Shown here: one piece after another, positions 8,976-17,913 of the stretch
Numbering within the stretch: the stretch's first letter is position 1
How the letters are laid out: each line of letters starts with the position of its first letter
Origin: an uncultured Eubacteriales bacterium
GTDB taxonomy: Bacteria; Bacillota; Clostridia; Lachnospirales; Lachnospiraceae
Assembly (NCBI GenBank): GCA_900314525.1
Contig: OMVN01000011.1
Location: 1 to 58,684, forward strand
Direction of reading: 5' to 3'
DNA length: 58,684 nucleotides
Made by a program: the position numbers and the translations under genes
The notes under the pieces: model-generated
Seen by the model: only the letters and a program-made list of their open reading frames with translations
Told to the model about the DNA's origin: nothing
Databases searched by the model: none

Positions 8976-11459
8976 TTGGCGGTAGTAAAAAGATATAATA
9001 CGGAGAAGGTATTTTTTTCAGATAGGATATTAGAAAAACTCAGTTCTATCTCGAATAGCAATCTTACTATTGTCGAGGCACCTACAGGTTATGGAAAAAC
9101 AACAGCAGTAAAAAATCATTTAAATTCCACCGATGAGGATGCAATCTGGATAACAGTAGAAAATGAAGACAGTGACATTTTCTTCGAACAGATTTGCAAT
9201 GTACTGGACAGACTAAAGATTAATGTAATATCTGAATTTAGGAATCTAGGTACACCTAAAGATGCCAAGACAACTAAGAAAATAATTGATTTATTCACAA
9301 AAATTGAACTTCAGGATAATTGTACAATTGTATTGGATAATTTTCAGTTTATAAAAAATAAATATATAAAAGAAATTCTGTCGGCACTTGTTAATTATGT
9401 TAATAATAAAATCAGACTTATTATAATCACTCAAAATGTAACATTTGAACCTCTGATTGAAAAAATAGTAAAAAAAGAGGTCAATTATATTGGTAAATCA
9501 GATTTAGAATTTGATTATGATGATATAACAAGCTATTTCAGAGAATGTGGAATAAGGCTTGGCGATGATGAGGTAAATTATCTTCTTAAATATACGGAGG
9601 GATGGATAAGTGCAATTTATCTTCAGATGCTTTGTTATATAGATAAAAATACATTTGAAATAGATACAGGAATAAATAATCTTGTGTGTACATCTATATG
9701 GGAGAAACTCTCGTTTGATGAACAGAATTTTTTTACAGAGTTATGCATATTTGACAGCTTTTCGTTAAAACAGGCAATTTTTATGGCAAATGATATTTTT
9801 GATTCTGACGAGGTAAAATCGGTTCTAAAATCTAACTCATTTATAAGATATGATCAGAAGGAAAGAAAATATTATATACATGCAGTTCTTAGGTATTTTC
9901 TGATTTCAGAGTTAGACAAGCTTGATGTAATCGACCAGAAGGATATATATCAGAGAGCGGCAGGCTGGTTTGAAAAAAATGAATTGTACTACAGAGCACT
10001 TAAATGCTACTACAAAATTGGAAAATATGATGAAATATATTATATGAATATTTCCATAGATAATCTTTTAAAACACATTGATAAAAGAAATAAAACTATG
10101 TTTTTGAAGATTATTACAAGTTGTTCATATGATGCAAAAAGCAAAAATATAAGAAGCAGCATAGTGTTTTGTATAGTACTTTTTCTTTTTAATGAGATGG
10201 ATTTCTTTGAAAATGAATGTAATGTTATAGAGGAACTGATAGAAAATACAGATTTTATTATTAACAGAGAGAAAGAGCATATGCTTGGAGAAATAGAATT
10301 TGTAAAATCATATCTGCATTACAATAATATAGATAAGATGCAAGACGCTTTTATAAAGGCCTTTGATTATTTAAAATCACCATCTACAGTATTTTCAAAG
10401 AGAATCGGAATTACATTTAGAAACCCATCAGTGTTAGGATGTTATCATTCTAGAAAGGGTGAGTTAGAGGATGAAATAGAAGATTTTGAAGATATGATGA
10501 CAACCTATTACAAAATTACACAGGGGGAAAGTAATGGCGCAGAGGTAATATTCAGGGCAGAGATGCTTTATTACCAGTGCCAGTTTGATGATGCACAGAT
10601 GCTCTGTCATAAAGCTCTGTATTATGCAGATACAAGAGGGCAGGTGCATACGTATATTTCCACAATGCTTTTGATGGCAAAGATAGCAATATTTAATGGC
10701 GATTACGACAATGTTAAATATATTCTTTCAAGCATCAGGAAGAAAGCAAAAGACAGTGGCATGGAAGAATATGTATATATGTCTGATTTATGTGACGGAT
10801 GTATTTATATGATGCTTGGAAAAGAGAATTCTGTCCCATATTGGCTTAAGGATACTCTCACAATAGAAAACAGAAGCTCAGTTTTTACACTTGCATTCTG
10901 TAATATGATATATGGAAAATATTTGATTTGCACCGAGAATTATGAGAAATTTATTGGAATCAGCGGAGCAATGTTAGGATCAATTTTGAAATATAATAAT
11001 ATTTTATATGAAATTTACATATATATTTATATAGCAATTTCAAATTTTAAGGTTGGAAATAGTAAAAAAGCATCAAAATTTTTGTATAATGCATTGGAAT
11101 TGGCATACAAAGATAATATAGTTGTGCCATTTATTGAGAATTACCAATATATTCAGGGTATACATATTGATTCTGAAAATAATGAAATTAATGATTTTAT
11201 GGCCATAATTTCAGAAAAAGAATCTGCTTTCCAGAAAGAATTAAAAGCGGTTACAAATTCATATAAAGAAGATGAGGATTATGGTTTAACCCAGAGAGAG
11301 TTAGAAATTGCAAAATTAGCAGCAAAAAGATATACAAATAAAGAAATAGCAACCAAATTATATATTTCTACGGAGACAGTTAAGAGTACATTGAAATCTA
11401 TATTTGCAAAACTTGAGATTGGTTCGAGAAATGATTTAAAGAACTTTTTTTCGGAATAA
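8976..11459 (+). CDS. MalT-like STAND ATPase, LuxR-family transcriptional regulator
   Basis: This 827-residue protein has an N-terminal P-loop (EAPTGYGKTTAVKNHL, about residues 32-47), a Walker-B-like IVLDNFQFI, a long central helical region that looks like TPR repeats, and a C-terminal LuxR helix-turn-helix: LTQRELEIAKLAAKRYTNKE then ISTETVKSTLKSIF. This is the layout of MalT-type activators, where the effector is sensed by the helical repeats. The effector cannot be read from sequence. The start is a TTG at 8976, five bases after GGGGGTG; no ATG fits. No sugar-utilisation genes lie beside it, so its targets are probably elsewhere. Confidence 0.85.
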   Translation: MAVVKRYNTEKVFFSDRILEKLSSISNSNLTIVEAPTGYGKTTAVKNHLNSTDEDAIWITVENEDSDIFFEQICNVLDRLKINVISEFRNLGTPKDAKTTKKIIDLFTKIELQDNCTIVLDNFQFIKNKYIKEILSALVNYVNNKIRLIIITQNVTFEPLIEKIVKKEVNYIGKSDLEFDYDDITSYFRECGIRLGDDEVNYLLKYTEGWISAIYLQMLCYIDKNTFEIDTGINNLVCTSIWEKLSFDEQNFFTELCIFDSFSLKQAIFMANDIFDSDEVKSVLKSNSFIRYDQKERKYYIHAVLRYFLISELDKLDVIDQKDIYQRAAGWFEKNELYYRALKCYYKIGKYDEIYYMNISIDNLLKHIDKRNKTMFLKIITSCSYDAKSKNIRSSIVFCIVLFLFNEMDFFENECNVIEELIENTDFIINREKEHMLGEIEFVKSYLHYNNIDKMQDAFIKAFDYLKSPSTVFSKRIGITFRNPSVLGCYHSRKGELEDEIEDFEDMMTTYYKITQGESNGAEVIFRAEMLYYQCQFDDAQMLCHKALYYADTRGQVHTYISTMLLMAKIAIFNGDYDNVKYILSSIRKKAKDSGMEEYVYMSDLCDGCIYMMLGKENSVPYWLKDTLTIENRSSVFTLAFCNMIYGKYLICTENYEKFIGISGAMLGSILKYNNILYEIYIYIYIAISNFKVGNSKKASKFLYNALELAYKDNIVVPFIENYQYIQGIHIDSENNEINDFMAIISEKESAFQKELKAVTNSYKEDEDYGLTQRELEIAKLAAKRYTNKEIATKLYISTETVKSTLKSIFAKLEIGSRNDLKNFFSE

Positions 11460-11559
11460 AAAATCCCCCCAAAAAGTGGGTAGTAAAAATAAGTTATTGA
11501 TAGTATGATATGTACATATTAAAGAACAAAATATTGTATTGTAAAGGAGGATGTTATTA

Positions 11560-11871
11560 ATGTCAAGAATAAATGACGTAGAAGCAAGAAAAGGATATAG
11601 ACTTATTATAGAACTACAGGGTGGAAACGTAGTATTCTTAAATATGGCTGATAAGGTAGATACAATTAGATTTTTTGATCTCAAGGATGAGGATTTTTTT
11701 CAGACAGTAGAGACTGACGGATACTCAATATACTGGGATTTTGGAAGAATAAAGCTTGGTCTTACAGAGATTTATGATATGATTAATAAACCTGTAGTAG
11801 CTAGCAAGTTTGCAAATTCGTATGATTATGCACAGGATAAGAATATTGCAAATCAGACAATGGTAGGATAA
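11560..11871 (+). CDS. DUF2442-like small protein
   Basis: The 103-residue product reads VEARKGYRLIIELQGGNVV, then FFDLKDEDFFQTVETDGYSI and YWDFGRIKLGLTEIYDM. The order of a strand that ends in a glycine turn, a phenylalanine-rich centre and a final WxxG...L..IYD is like DUF2442 proteins, a family of unknown function often seen near toxin-antitoxin or mobile genes. An in-frame ATG lies at 11551, but it directly abuts the AAAGGAGG (11543-11550), so the ATG at 11560 with nine-base spacing is chosen. It follows the LuxR gene by 100 bases and ends at a clear terminator. Confidence 0.65.
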   Translation: MSRINDVEARKGYRLIIELQGGNVVFLNMADKVDTIRFFDLKDEDFFQTVETDGYSIYWDFGRIKLGLTEIYDMINKPVVASKFANSYDYAQDKNIANQTMVG

Positions 11872-11886
11872 TATATTCACAAATAA

Positions 11887-11926
11887 AGAGCGGGAAGGCT
11901 GTGGTATGCAGTCTTTTCGCTTTTTT
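11887..11926 (+). terminator. Intrinsic terminator after the DUF2442-like gene
   Basis: AGCGGGAAGGCTG pairs with CAGTCTTTTCGCT (with G-U pairs) around a short TGGTATG loop, followed by TTTTTT at 11921-11926. Confidence 0.85.
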
Positions 11927-11936
11927 ATGTTTTATA

Positions 11937-11965
11937 TTTACTTTTATCATAAGAAGTGATAAAAT
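11937..11965 (+). promoter_or_regulatory. Promoter with embedded palindromic operator upstream of the hydrogenase gene
   Basis: TTTACT (11937-11942), a 17-base spacer and TAAAAT (11960-11965) form a plausible sigma-A promoter. The perfect inverted repeat TTTTATCA-N7-TGATAAAA (11942-11964) fills the spacer and overlaps both elements, which is where a repressor would bind. The regulator is not identifiable. Confidence 0.55.
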
Positions 11966-11999
11966 TTAGTTAATAATTTAACAAAGTGGAGGAACCGTA

Positions 12000-13451
12000 A
12001 TGGTTACAAATGATGCCAATATTTTAAAGATAAAACATGAAGTGCTCTACGAAGTTGCAAAACTGGCGTTTGAAGGTACATTGGAAGAGAAAAAAGACAA
12101 TCTTCCCTTTGATATGTTCCCAGGACCAAAATCCATCTTCCGTTGCTGTGTTTATAAGGAGAGGGAAATCACAAGACAGAGAATCAAACTTGTTGAGGGT
12201 AAGTGCCCAGGTACAAAAGAGAGTAATAATATTGTTCAGGTAATTTCATCTGCATGCGAGGAATGTCCTATTTCGAGATATGTCGTAACTGACAACTGTC
12301 AGAAATGTATGGCAAAGAGATGTCAGCAGGCCTGTAATTTTGGTGCAGTTTCAATGGGAAGAGACAGAGCGTATATAGACCCTTCCAAGTGTAAAGAATG
12401 TGGATTGTGTTCCAAGGCATGTCCATATAATGCTATTGCAGAACTATTAAGACCTTGTAAGAGAAGTTGTCCAGTTGATGCGATTACAATGGATGATAAT
12501 GGTATCTGTGTAATTGATGAGACTAAATGTATCCAGTGTGGTCATTGTATTCACAGTTGTCCATTTGGTGCAATAGGATCTAAAACGTTTATAGTTGATG
12601 TTATAAATGCCATTAAGAGTGATAAGCATGTATATGCAATGCTTGCACCATCAGCAGAGGGTCAGTTTGGAAGTGATATTACAATGGCCAGTTTCAGGAC
12701 AGCCTTGAAAAAAGTGGGATTTGATGATTTATATGAAGTTGGTTTAGGCGGTGATATAACAGCTCTTAATGAAGCAAAAGAATGGGAAGAGGCATACAAA
12801 GAAGGGAAGACACTTACCACTTCATGTTGTACGGCTTTTGTAAACCTTATAAAGCAGCATTATAAAGATAATATAGATGCTGTTTCACATACTGTATCTC
12901 CGATGTGTGCATTGTCTAGAATGATTAAGGCAAAAGATAAGGATGCAGTTACAGTTTTTATTGGTCCTTGTATTGCCAAGAAAAGCGAAGTAATCAATAA
13001 AGAGATTGAGGGAAATGCAGATTATGCTCTGACATTTGGAGAAATAAGGGCAATTATGAGAGCTAAGAATGTTTCATTAGAACCAGAAGAGAATTCTATG
13101 CAGAATGCCACGGTTTTTGGAAAACGATTTGGAAACAGCGGTGGTGTTACAGCTGCTGTAATTGAATGCATGAAAGAAGATGGATTTAATACTGATGAAA
13201 TAAATGTTGTCAAATGTGACGGTGTTGCTGAGTGTAAAAAGGCAATGTTAATGATGAAGGCTGGAAGGCTAGATGCAGATTTTGTAGAAGGAATGGTATG
13301 TGTAGGCGGCTGTGTAGGAGGCCCTAGCAGACATCAGGATGCAAATAAAGCAAAGAAAGCAAGAGATCTTTTGATTTCTCAGGCAGAAGAAAGAAAGGTA
13401 AATGAAAACCTTTCTAATTATGATTTAGAAGGAATATCCATGACAGATTAA
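12000..13451 (+). CDS. [FeFe] hydrogenase, group-B-like, monomeric with ferredoxin domains
   Basis: The 483-residue protein combines an N-terminal cysteine-rich region (CEECPISR...CQKCMAKRC), two [4Fe-4S] binding sets (CKECGLCSKACP and CIQCGHCIHSCP) and a hydrogenase large-subunit domain. The H-cluster motifs are TSCCTAF (Cys276, Cys277), GPCIAKKSE (Cys324) and MVCVGGCVGG (Cys434, Cys438). The second and third motifs resemble group B enzymes rather than the MPCxxK and MACPGGC of group A. Residue 278 is Thr where the classical motif has Pro. Group B enzymes are presumed to exchange electrons with ferredoxin and protons/H2 but are poorly studied. No maturase genes (hydE/F/G) are in the window. 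Start ATG follows GTGGAGGAACC; strong terminator downstream. Confidence 0.85.
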   Translation: MVTNDANILKIKHEVLYEVAKLAFEGTLEEKKDNLPFDMFPGPKSIFRCCVYKEREITRQRIKLVEGKCPGTKESNNIVQVISSACEECPISRYVVTDNCQKCMAKRCQQACNFGAVSMGRDRAYIDPSKCKECGLCSKACPYNAIAELLRPCKRSCPVDAITMDDNGICVIDETKCIQCGHCIHSCPFGAIGSKTFIVDVINAIKSDKHVYAMLAPSAEGQFGSDITMASFRTALKKVGFDDLYEVGLGGDITALNEAKEWEEAYKEGKTLTTSCCTAFVNLIKQHYKDNIDAVSHTVSPMCALSRMIKAKDKDAVTVFIGPCIAKKSEVINKEIEGNADYALTFGEIRAIMRAKNVSLEPEENSMQNATVFGKRFGNSGGVTAAVIECMKEDGFNTDEINVVKCDGVAECKKAMLMMKAGRLDADFVEGMVCVGGCVGGPSRHQDANKAKKARDLLISQAEERKVNENLSNYDLEGISMTD

Positions 13452-13463
13452 TTTTCTTGAATA

Positions 13464-13508
13464 AATACTCCCTAGTGTGCATATTATTATATCACACTAG
13501 GGAGTATT
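13464..13508 (+). terminator. Strong intrinsic terminator after the hydrogenase gene
   Basis: A perfect 16-base-pair stem: AATACTCCCTAGTGTG (13464-13479) with CACACTAGGGAGTATT (13493-13508), 13-base loop, followed by TTATTA. It may work in both directions. Confidence 0.85.
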
Positions 13509-13538
13509 TTATTATAGACTCTCAGGATGGAGGGGAAT

Positions 13539-15020
13539 ATGGACAAAACAAAGGAATTCGATTTGTATAGTGATATTAACAAGCGTACCAATGGAGAAAT
13601 ATATCTTGCTGTAGTGGGGCCTGTGAGAACAGGGAAGTCTACCTTTATAAAAAGATTTATGGATTTAATGGTATTGCCTGAAATGAAGGATGAAAATGTC
13701 AGGGAAAGAACAATGGACGAACTGCCACAGAGTTCAACGGGAAAAACAATAATGACAACAGAACCAAAATTTATTCCTAAGGAAGCTGCAAAAATAGATA
13801 TTTCAAACGACTTGTCAGTTAAGGTAAGACTGATTGATTGTGTGGGATATATGGTAAATGGTGCAGCTGGACATATAGAAAATGATGTAGAGAGAATGGT
13901 AAAAACCCCATGGTTTGAAAATGAGATTCCTTTTACAAAGGCAGCTATGGTTGGAACAAAAAAAGTTATAACGGAACATTCAACAATTGCAGTTGTTATT
14001 ACCACTGACGGTTCATTTGGGGAAATTGAGAGAGAAAACTACATTGCACCAGAAGAGGAGACAATAGCTCAGCTTAAATCATTGGGAAAACCATTTGTTG
14101 TGTTATTGAATTCAGGAAAACCATTCTCAAAAGAGACTAAGGAACTTGCAAACCAGATAGCAGAAAAAAATAAAGCAACAGTAATACCTGTTAATTGTGA
14201 CCAGATAAAAAAAGATGAGATTTATAAAATATTAGAAAGTGTATTATATGAATTTCCTATATCAGCAATTAATTTCGACATACCTAAATGGGTTGAAATG
14301 CTAGATGATGACCATTATTTTAAGAAGTCAATAATTGATCTCATAAGACAGAGTGTCATGGATATAAAAAAAGTTAAAGATATTAGAAAAATCGATGAAA
14401 TGACATCTGAATACATAAAAAAGGCAGAGGTTGAAAATACAGATTTATCAGATGGTAATGTATATGTAAATATAATAATGAATGATGATAAGTACTATGA
14501 TGTATTAAGTGATCTCACAAATTCGGACATTAAGAATGAATATTGTCTTATAAATGCTCTTAAAGATTATTCTGTGCTAAAAAATGAATATGGAAAAATA
14601 AGGGATGCAATGTCAAATGTTAATTTCAAGGGATATGGGGTTGTTGCACCTGGCAAGGATGAAATTATACTTGAAGAACCTGAAATAACTAAGAATGGCA
14701 GCAAATTTGGTATAAAAATAAAAGCTAAGGCTCCATCAATACATATGATTAAAACAGAGGTGCAGACTGAAATAGCTCCTATTGTAGGAAGTGAAGAACA
14801 AGCAAATGATCTGATTAGATATATAAAAGAGAATGGGGAAAAAAGTGAAAACGGAATATTTGAGACAAATATTTTCGGTAAATCCATTGAACAGATTGTG
14901 GAGGATGGAATAAGAAACAAACTTGAAAAATTATCTGATGAAACTCAGGAAAAATTAAAAAACACCTTGGAAAAAATCACCAATGAAAGTAACGGCGGAG
15001 TAATCTGCATTATCATTTGA
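13539..15020 (+). CDS. spoIVA: Stage IV sporulation protein A (spore coat morphogenetic ATPase)
   Basis: SpoIVA polymerises on the forespore surface with ATP hydrolysis to form the base of the coat. The 493-residue sequence starts with FDLYSDINKRTNGEIYLAVV, followed by the Walker A GPVRTGKST (residues 27-35) and the threonine-rich switch region typical of this TRAFAC-class ATPase. The C-terminus GGVICIII matches the conserved membrane/SpoVM-facing tail of the family. Length agrees with Bacillus SpoIVA. The ATG at 13539 has GGAGGGG just upstream; the ATG at 13527 lies before that ribosome binding site and is not used. Its presence argues for a spore-forming or recently spore-forming host. Confidence 0.97.
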   Translation: MDKTKEFDLYSDINKRTNGEIYLAVVGPVRTGKSTFIKRFMDLMVLPEMKDENVRERTMDELPQSSTGKTIMTTEPKFIPKEAAKIDISNDLSVKVRLIDCVGYMVNGAAGHIENDVERMVKTPWFENEIPFTKAAMVGTKKVITEHSTIAVVITTDGSFGEIERENYIAPEEETIAQLKSLGKPFVVLLNSGKPFSKETKELANQIAEKNKATVIPVNCDQIKKDEIYKILESVLYEFPISAINFDIPKWVEMLDDDHYFKKSIIDLIRQSVMDIKKVKDIRKIDEMTSEYIKKAEVENTDLSDGNVYVNIIMNDDKYYDVLSDLTNSDIKNEYCLINALKDYSVLKNEYGKIRDAMSNVNFKGYGVVAPGKDEIILEEPEITKNGSKFGIKIKAKAPSIHMIKTEVQTEIAPIVGSEEQANDLIRYIKENGEKSENGIFETNIFGKSIEQIVEDGIRNKLEKLSDETQEKLKNTLEKITNESNGGVICIII

Positions 15021-15057
15021 TGCATTCGTTGAATTTAATTGGAATTAATAGTATACT

Positions 15058-15085
15058 AAATAGGTCGCAAAAATGCGGCCTATTT
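15058..15085 (+). terminator. Terminator-like hairpin after spoIVA
   Basis: AAATAGGTCGCA pairs with TGCGGCCTATTT around an AAAA loop (12 base pairs with one G-U). Only a short U run follows, so termination strength is uncertain. Confidence 0.6.
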
Positions 15086-15109
15086 GTGATAAAAAGAAAG
15101 AGGATATAG

Positions 15110-16774
15110 ATGATAAAATATTATGTAATAATAGTGACTGTTATATTTGTATTTTTTGTCATTAAGAGTATTAAATATAACAAAAATAGCAGAAAAAAAA
15201 TAAGAGCGGATCTTTTTGATTCTTTTGGTGGCATTCCAAAGCGAGTATATGAAACCGATGAAATAAAAAAAATCAGATATTATTTTGATAAGAGCAGAAT
15301 AGGTGAGTATTATATTGATGAAATTACCTATAATGACCTAGATATAGAAGGTGTGTATAAAAGGATAAATTCTTCAGGCTCAAGCGTCGGAGATGAATAT
15401 CTATATAAAATTCTAAGAATGCCAAAACTTAAAAAAGAAGATATTTTATCAAATGAGAATATGTACAGATATTTTTCTGATAATGAAGAAAGGGCAATTG
15501 ATATACAGGAAATTTTTCTGAGGCTTGGCAGGACAAAAAAAGTTCCGATGTATGAATTTATATACAAATTAGGTGAAATTGAGAATAAAGGCAACTTCAT
15601 TCATTACTTTTGTATATTACTGTTATTATCTAGTGTTCTTTTGTTTTTTCTTAATCCTGTTGTAGGTATTTTTACTTTTTTGGGAGTGCTGATATTTAAT
15701 ATTGGAATTTATTATAGGACAAAAAATGTTATTGAGAATTATTATATATGTTTTAAATACTTAATTAGGATGATTACATGCGGCGAGGAAATAATAAGAA
15801 CTGGTAATCTTGGTATTGAAAAAGAAATTGTAATATTAAAAAATGATACTGAAAAACTTAAGGATATAAAAAAGAGAAGATTTCTGATTTCAGCAGGAAA
15901 TGATGGATCACTTATTAATGTATTTATGGATTATATTAGAATGATTTTCCATTTTGATATTATTAAGTTTAGCCATATGACTAATATCATGAAAAATAAT
16001 ACTGAGGCAATAAATGAATTATATGAAACATTGGGATTAATAGAAACTTCTATATCAGTTGCGTCCTTTAGAAAATCACTTGATAAATACTGTGAACCCG
16101 ATTTTTTAGAGAAGAGAGAAATTGAGGCAGCCAATATTTTTCATCCACTTATAAAATCACCTGTTGCTAATAGCATTAAAGACTCAGAAAGTGTTATTCT
16201 GACGGGATCAAATGCATCGGGAAAATCTACATTTCTAAAGACTATTGCAATCAATTATATATTGGCCCAGTCTATAAATACATGTTGCGCTGAAAAGTTT
16301 GAAATTCAAATATCACAAATATATACATCAATGGCGCTAAGGGATAATTTGTCTAATAATGAAAGCTATTTCATTGTGGAGATAAAATCATTAAAACGAA
16401 TAATTGATTCCATAAATGAAAACATTCCAGTAGTCTGCTTTATAGATGAGGTACTTAGGGGTACTAATACTGTGGAGAGGATTGCATCATCTGCATATAT
16501 TTTAAAGTATATTTCAGGTAAAAATGCACTTTGTTTTGCTGCAACCCATGATATTGAACTGACAACTATGCTGGAAAACTGCTATTCAAATTACCATTTC
16601 GAAGAAAAAATAGAAAACGACGATGTTATTTTTGATTATCTTTTAAAGAGTGGAAAGGCCACTTCTAGAAACGCAATTATGTTGCTTAAATCAATTGGAT
16701 TTGATAATGAGATAGTTAACAATGCGAAGGTAATGGCTGAAAATTTTGTGAGCAGCGGATTATGGAAAATGTAA
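15110..16774 (+). CDS. Membrane-anchored MutS-family ATPase
   Basis: The 554-residue protein begins with a transmembrane segment (about residues 4-21) and has two more hydrophobic segments near 163-205. The C-terminal third is a MutS-type ABC ATPase: LTGSNASGKST (365-374), DNLSNNESYFIVEIKSLK (signature region), Walker B VVCFIDEVLRGTNT (about 440-453) and AATHDIEL. The mismatch-recognition and connector domains of MutS and the Smr domain of MutS2 are missing. Such membrane MutS-like proteins are seen in Firmicutes and Bacteroidetes, but I know of no established role. It sits alone behind the spoIVA terminator, 54 bases before a subtilase gene. Start ATG follows AAAGAGG. Confidence 0.8.
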   Translation: MIKYYVIIVTVIFVFFVIKSIKYNKNSRKKIRADLFDSFGGIPKRVYETDEIKKIRYYFDKSRIGEYYIDEITYNDLDIEGVYKRINSSGSSVGDEYLYKILRMPKLKKEDILSNENMYRYFSDNEERAIDIQEIFLRLGRTKKVPMYEFIYKLGEIENKGNFIHYFCILLLLSSVLLFFLNPVVGIFTFLGVLIFNIGIYYRTKNVIENYYICFKYLIRMITCGEEIIRTGNLGIEKEIVILKNDTEKLKDIKKRRFLISAGNDGSLINVFMDYIRMIFHFDIIKFSHMTNIMKNNTEAINELYETLGLIETSISVASFRKSLDKYCEPDFLEKREIEAANIFHPLIKSPVANSIKDSESVILTGSNASGKSTFLKTIAINYILAQSINTCCAEKFEIQISQIYTSMALRDNLSNNESYFIVEIKSLKRIIDSINENIPVVCFIDEVLRGTNTVERIASSAYILKYISGKNALCFAATHDIELTTMLENCYSNYHFEEKIENDDVIFDYLLKSGKATSRNAIMLLKSIGFDNEIVNNAKVMAENFVSSGLWKM

Positions 16775-16828
16775 CTTAAAATGATTTTTATCATTTAATA
16801 TAATAACCAACTTTCTGGTGGTTGTAAA

Positions 16829-17740
16829 TTGGACAGAGTCAGAAAATTACTGAATGTAGATTTCCTGCAGTCTAAAGGATATCTTGGGAAAAACAGTGTT
16901 ACTGCTGTTCTGGATACAGGAATATATCCTCATCAGGATATAGAGGGAAAGATAATTGACTTTGCAGATTTTGTGAATCACAGAAAACACCCATATGATG
17001 ATAATGGACACGGAACACATGTAGCTGGTATCATAGCAGGTTCAGGTAAATGTTCAAAAGGCAGATACAAGGGAATAGCTCCTGAAAGTAAAATAATTGC
17101 ACTAAAATGCCTTGATGAATCAGGAAATGGAAGTATAAAGGACGCTGTAAATGCAATTGAATATGTTATTGCAAATAAAAATAGATATGGAATTAGAATA
17201 GTAAATATATCAATAGGTTCTGTATTAAAGCAAGGCAGCAGGGGAAATAGTGTAATGATAGATGCAGTGGAGAGACTTTGGAAAGAAGGTCTCGTAGTTG
17301 TGGCTGCAGCTGGGAATAATGGACCAGAAAGGGGAACTATAACTGTGCCAGGATGTGCAAGGAGTATAATTACAGTGGGTTCATATGATTTTGAGGGTAG
17401 TTTAAATAAAAAATCAGGAAAAATATATAATTATTCAGGCAGAGGACCTACCAGCTCCTGTATTATAAAACCAGAAATATTATGTCCAGGTAAAAATATA
17501 GTAAGTCTTAAATCAAATAGCTCAGGATATATTGCAAAAAGCGGAACTTCAATGTCTGCACCCGTATGTACAGGAATACTATCACTTTTCGTTGCAGAAA
17601 ATTCTTATATTAGTAATAAAGAGTTAAAAAAAATATTATATCAAACATCCACGGATCTTAGTCTTGATAAACATTATCAGGGCTGGGGACTTATTAATCC
17701 TTATGAAATAATGATTTCGACAAAAAAACTCAAAAACTAA
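16829..17740 (+). CDS. Subtilisin-like serine protease (S8), probably intracellular
   Basis: The catalytic triad is visible in the 303-residue protein: Asp in AVLDTGIYPHQD, His in DDNGHGTHVAGIIAG and Ser in SGTSMSAPVCTGI, with oxyanion Asn in AAAGNNGPE. There is no signal peptide and no long propeptide, as in the intracellular subtilases (Isp/AprX type). The start is a TTG at 16829 with GGTGG upstream; no ATG lies nearby. The target proteins are unknown. It follows the MutS-type gene by 54 bases and may be co-transcribed. Confidence 0.9.
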   Translation: MDRVRKLLNVDFLQSKGYLGKNSVTAVLDTGIYPHQDIEGKIIDFADFVNHRKHPYDDNGHGTHVAGIIAGSGKCSKGRYKGIAPESKIIALKCLDESGNGSIKDAVNAIEYVIANKNRYGIRIVNISIGSVLKQGSRGNSVMIDAVERLWKEGLVVVAAAGNNGPERGTITVPGCARSIITVGSYDFEGSLNKKSGKIYNYSGRGPTSSCIIKPEILCPGKNIVSLKSNSSGYIAKSGTSMSAPVCTGILSLFVAENSYISNKELKKILYQTSTDLSLDKHYQGWGLINPYEIMISTKKLKN

Positions 17741-17913
17741 TATGAATTAAAAATAATTATGAAAAATAACCATAATTAATATTGAAAAAAATATCTTATC
17801 CTTTAAAATCTTAAATGTAGTTTTTGCTGGTATATAAAAGCCACAGGGCAGCATATACTGGTATAGATAAAATAATTAATAAACCGTTTGGGGTTACAGA
17901 AGGGAGAAACACA

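Noticed and set aside
13487-14005. 172-residue open frame on the minus strand
   Set aside because: It lies wholly opposite spoIVA and its promoter region, is rich in Ser/Thr/Ile/Phe as antisense frames are, and has no ribosome binding site.
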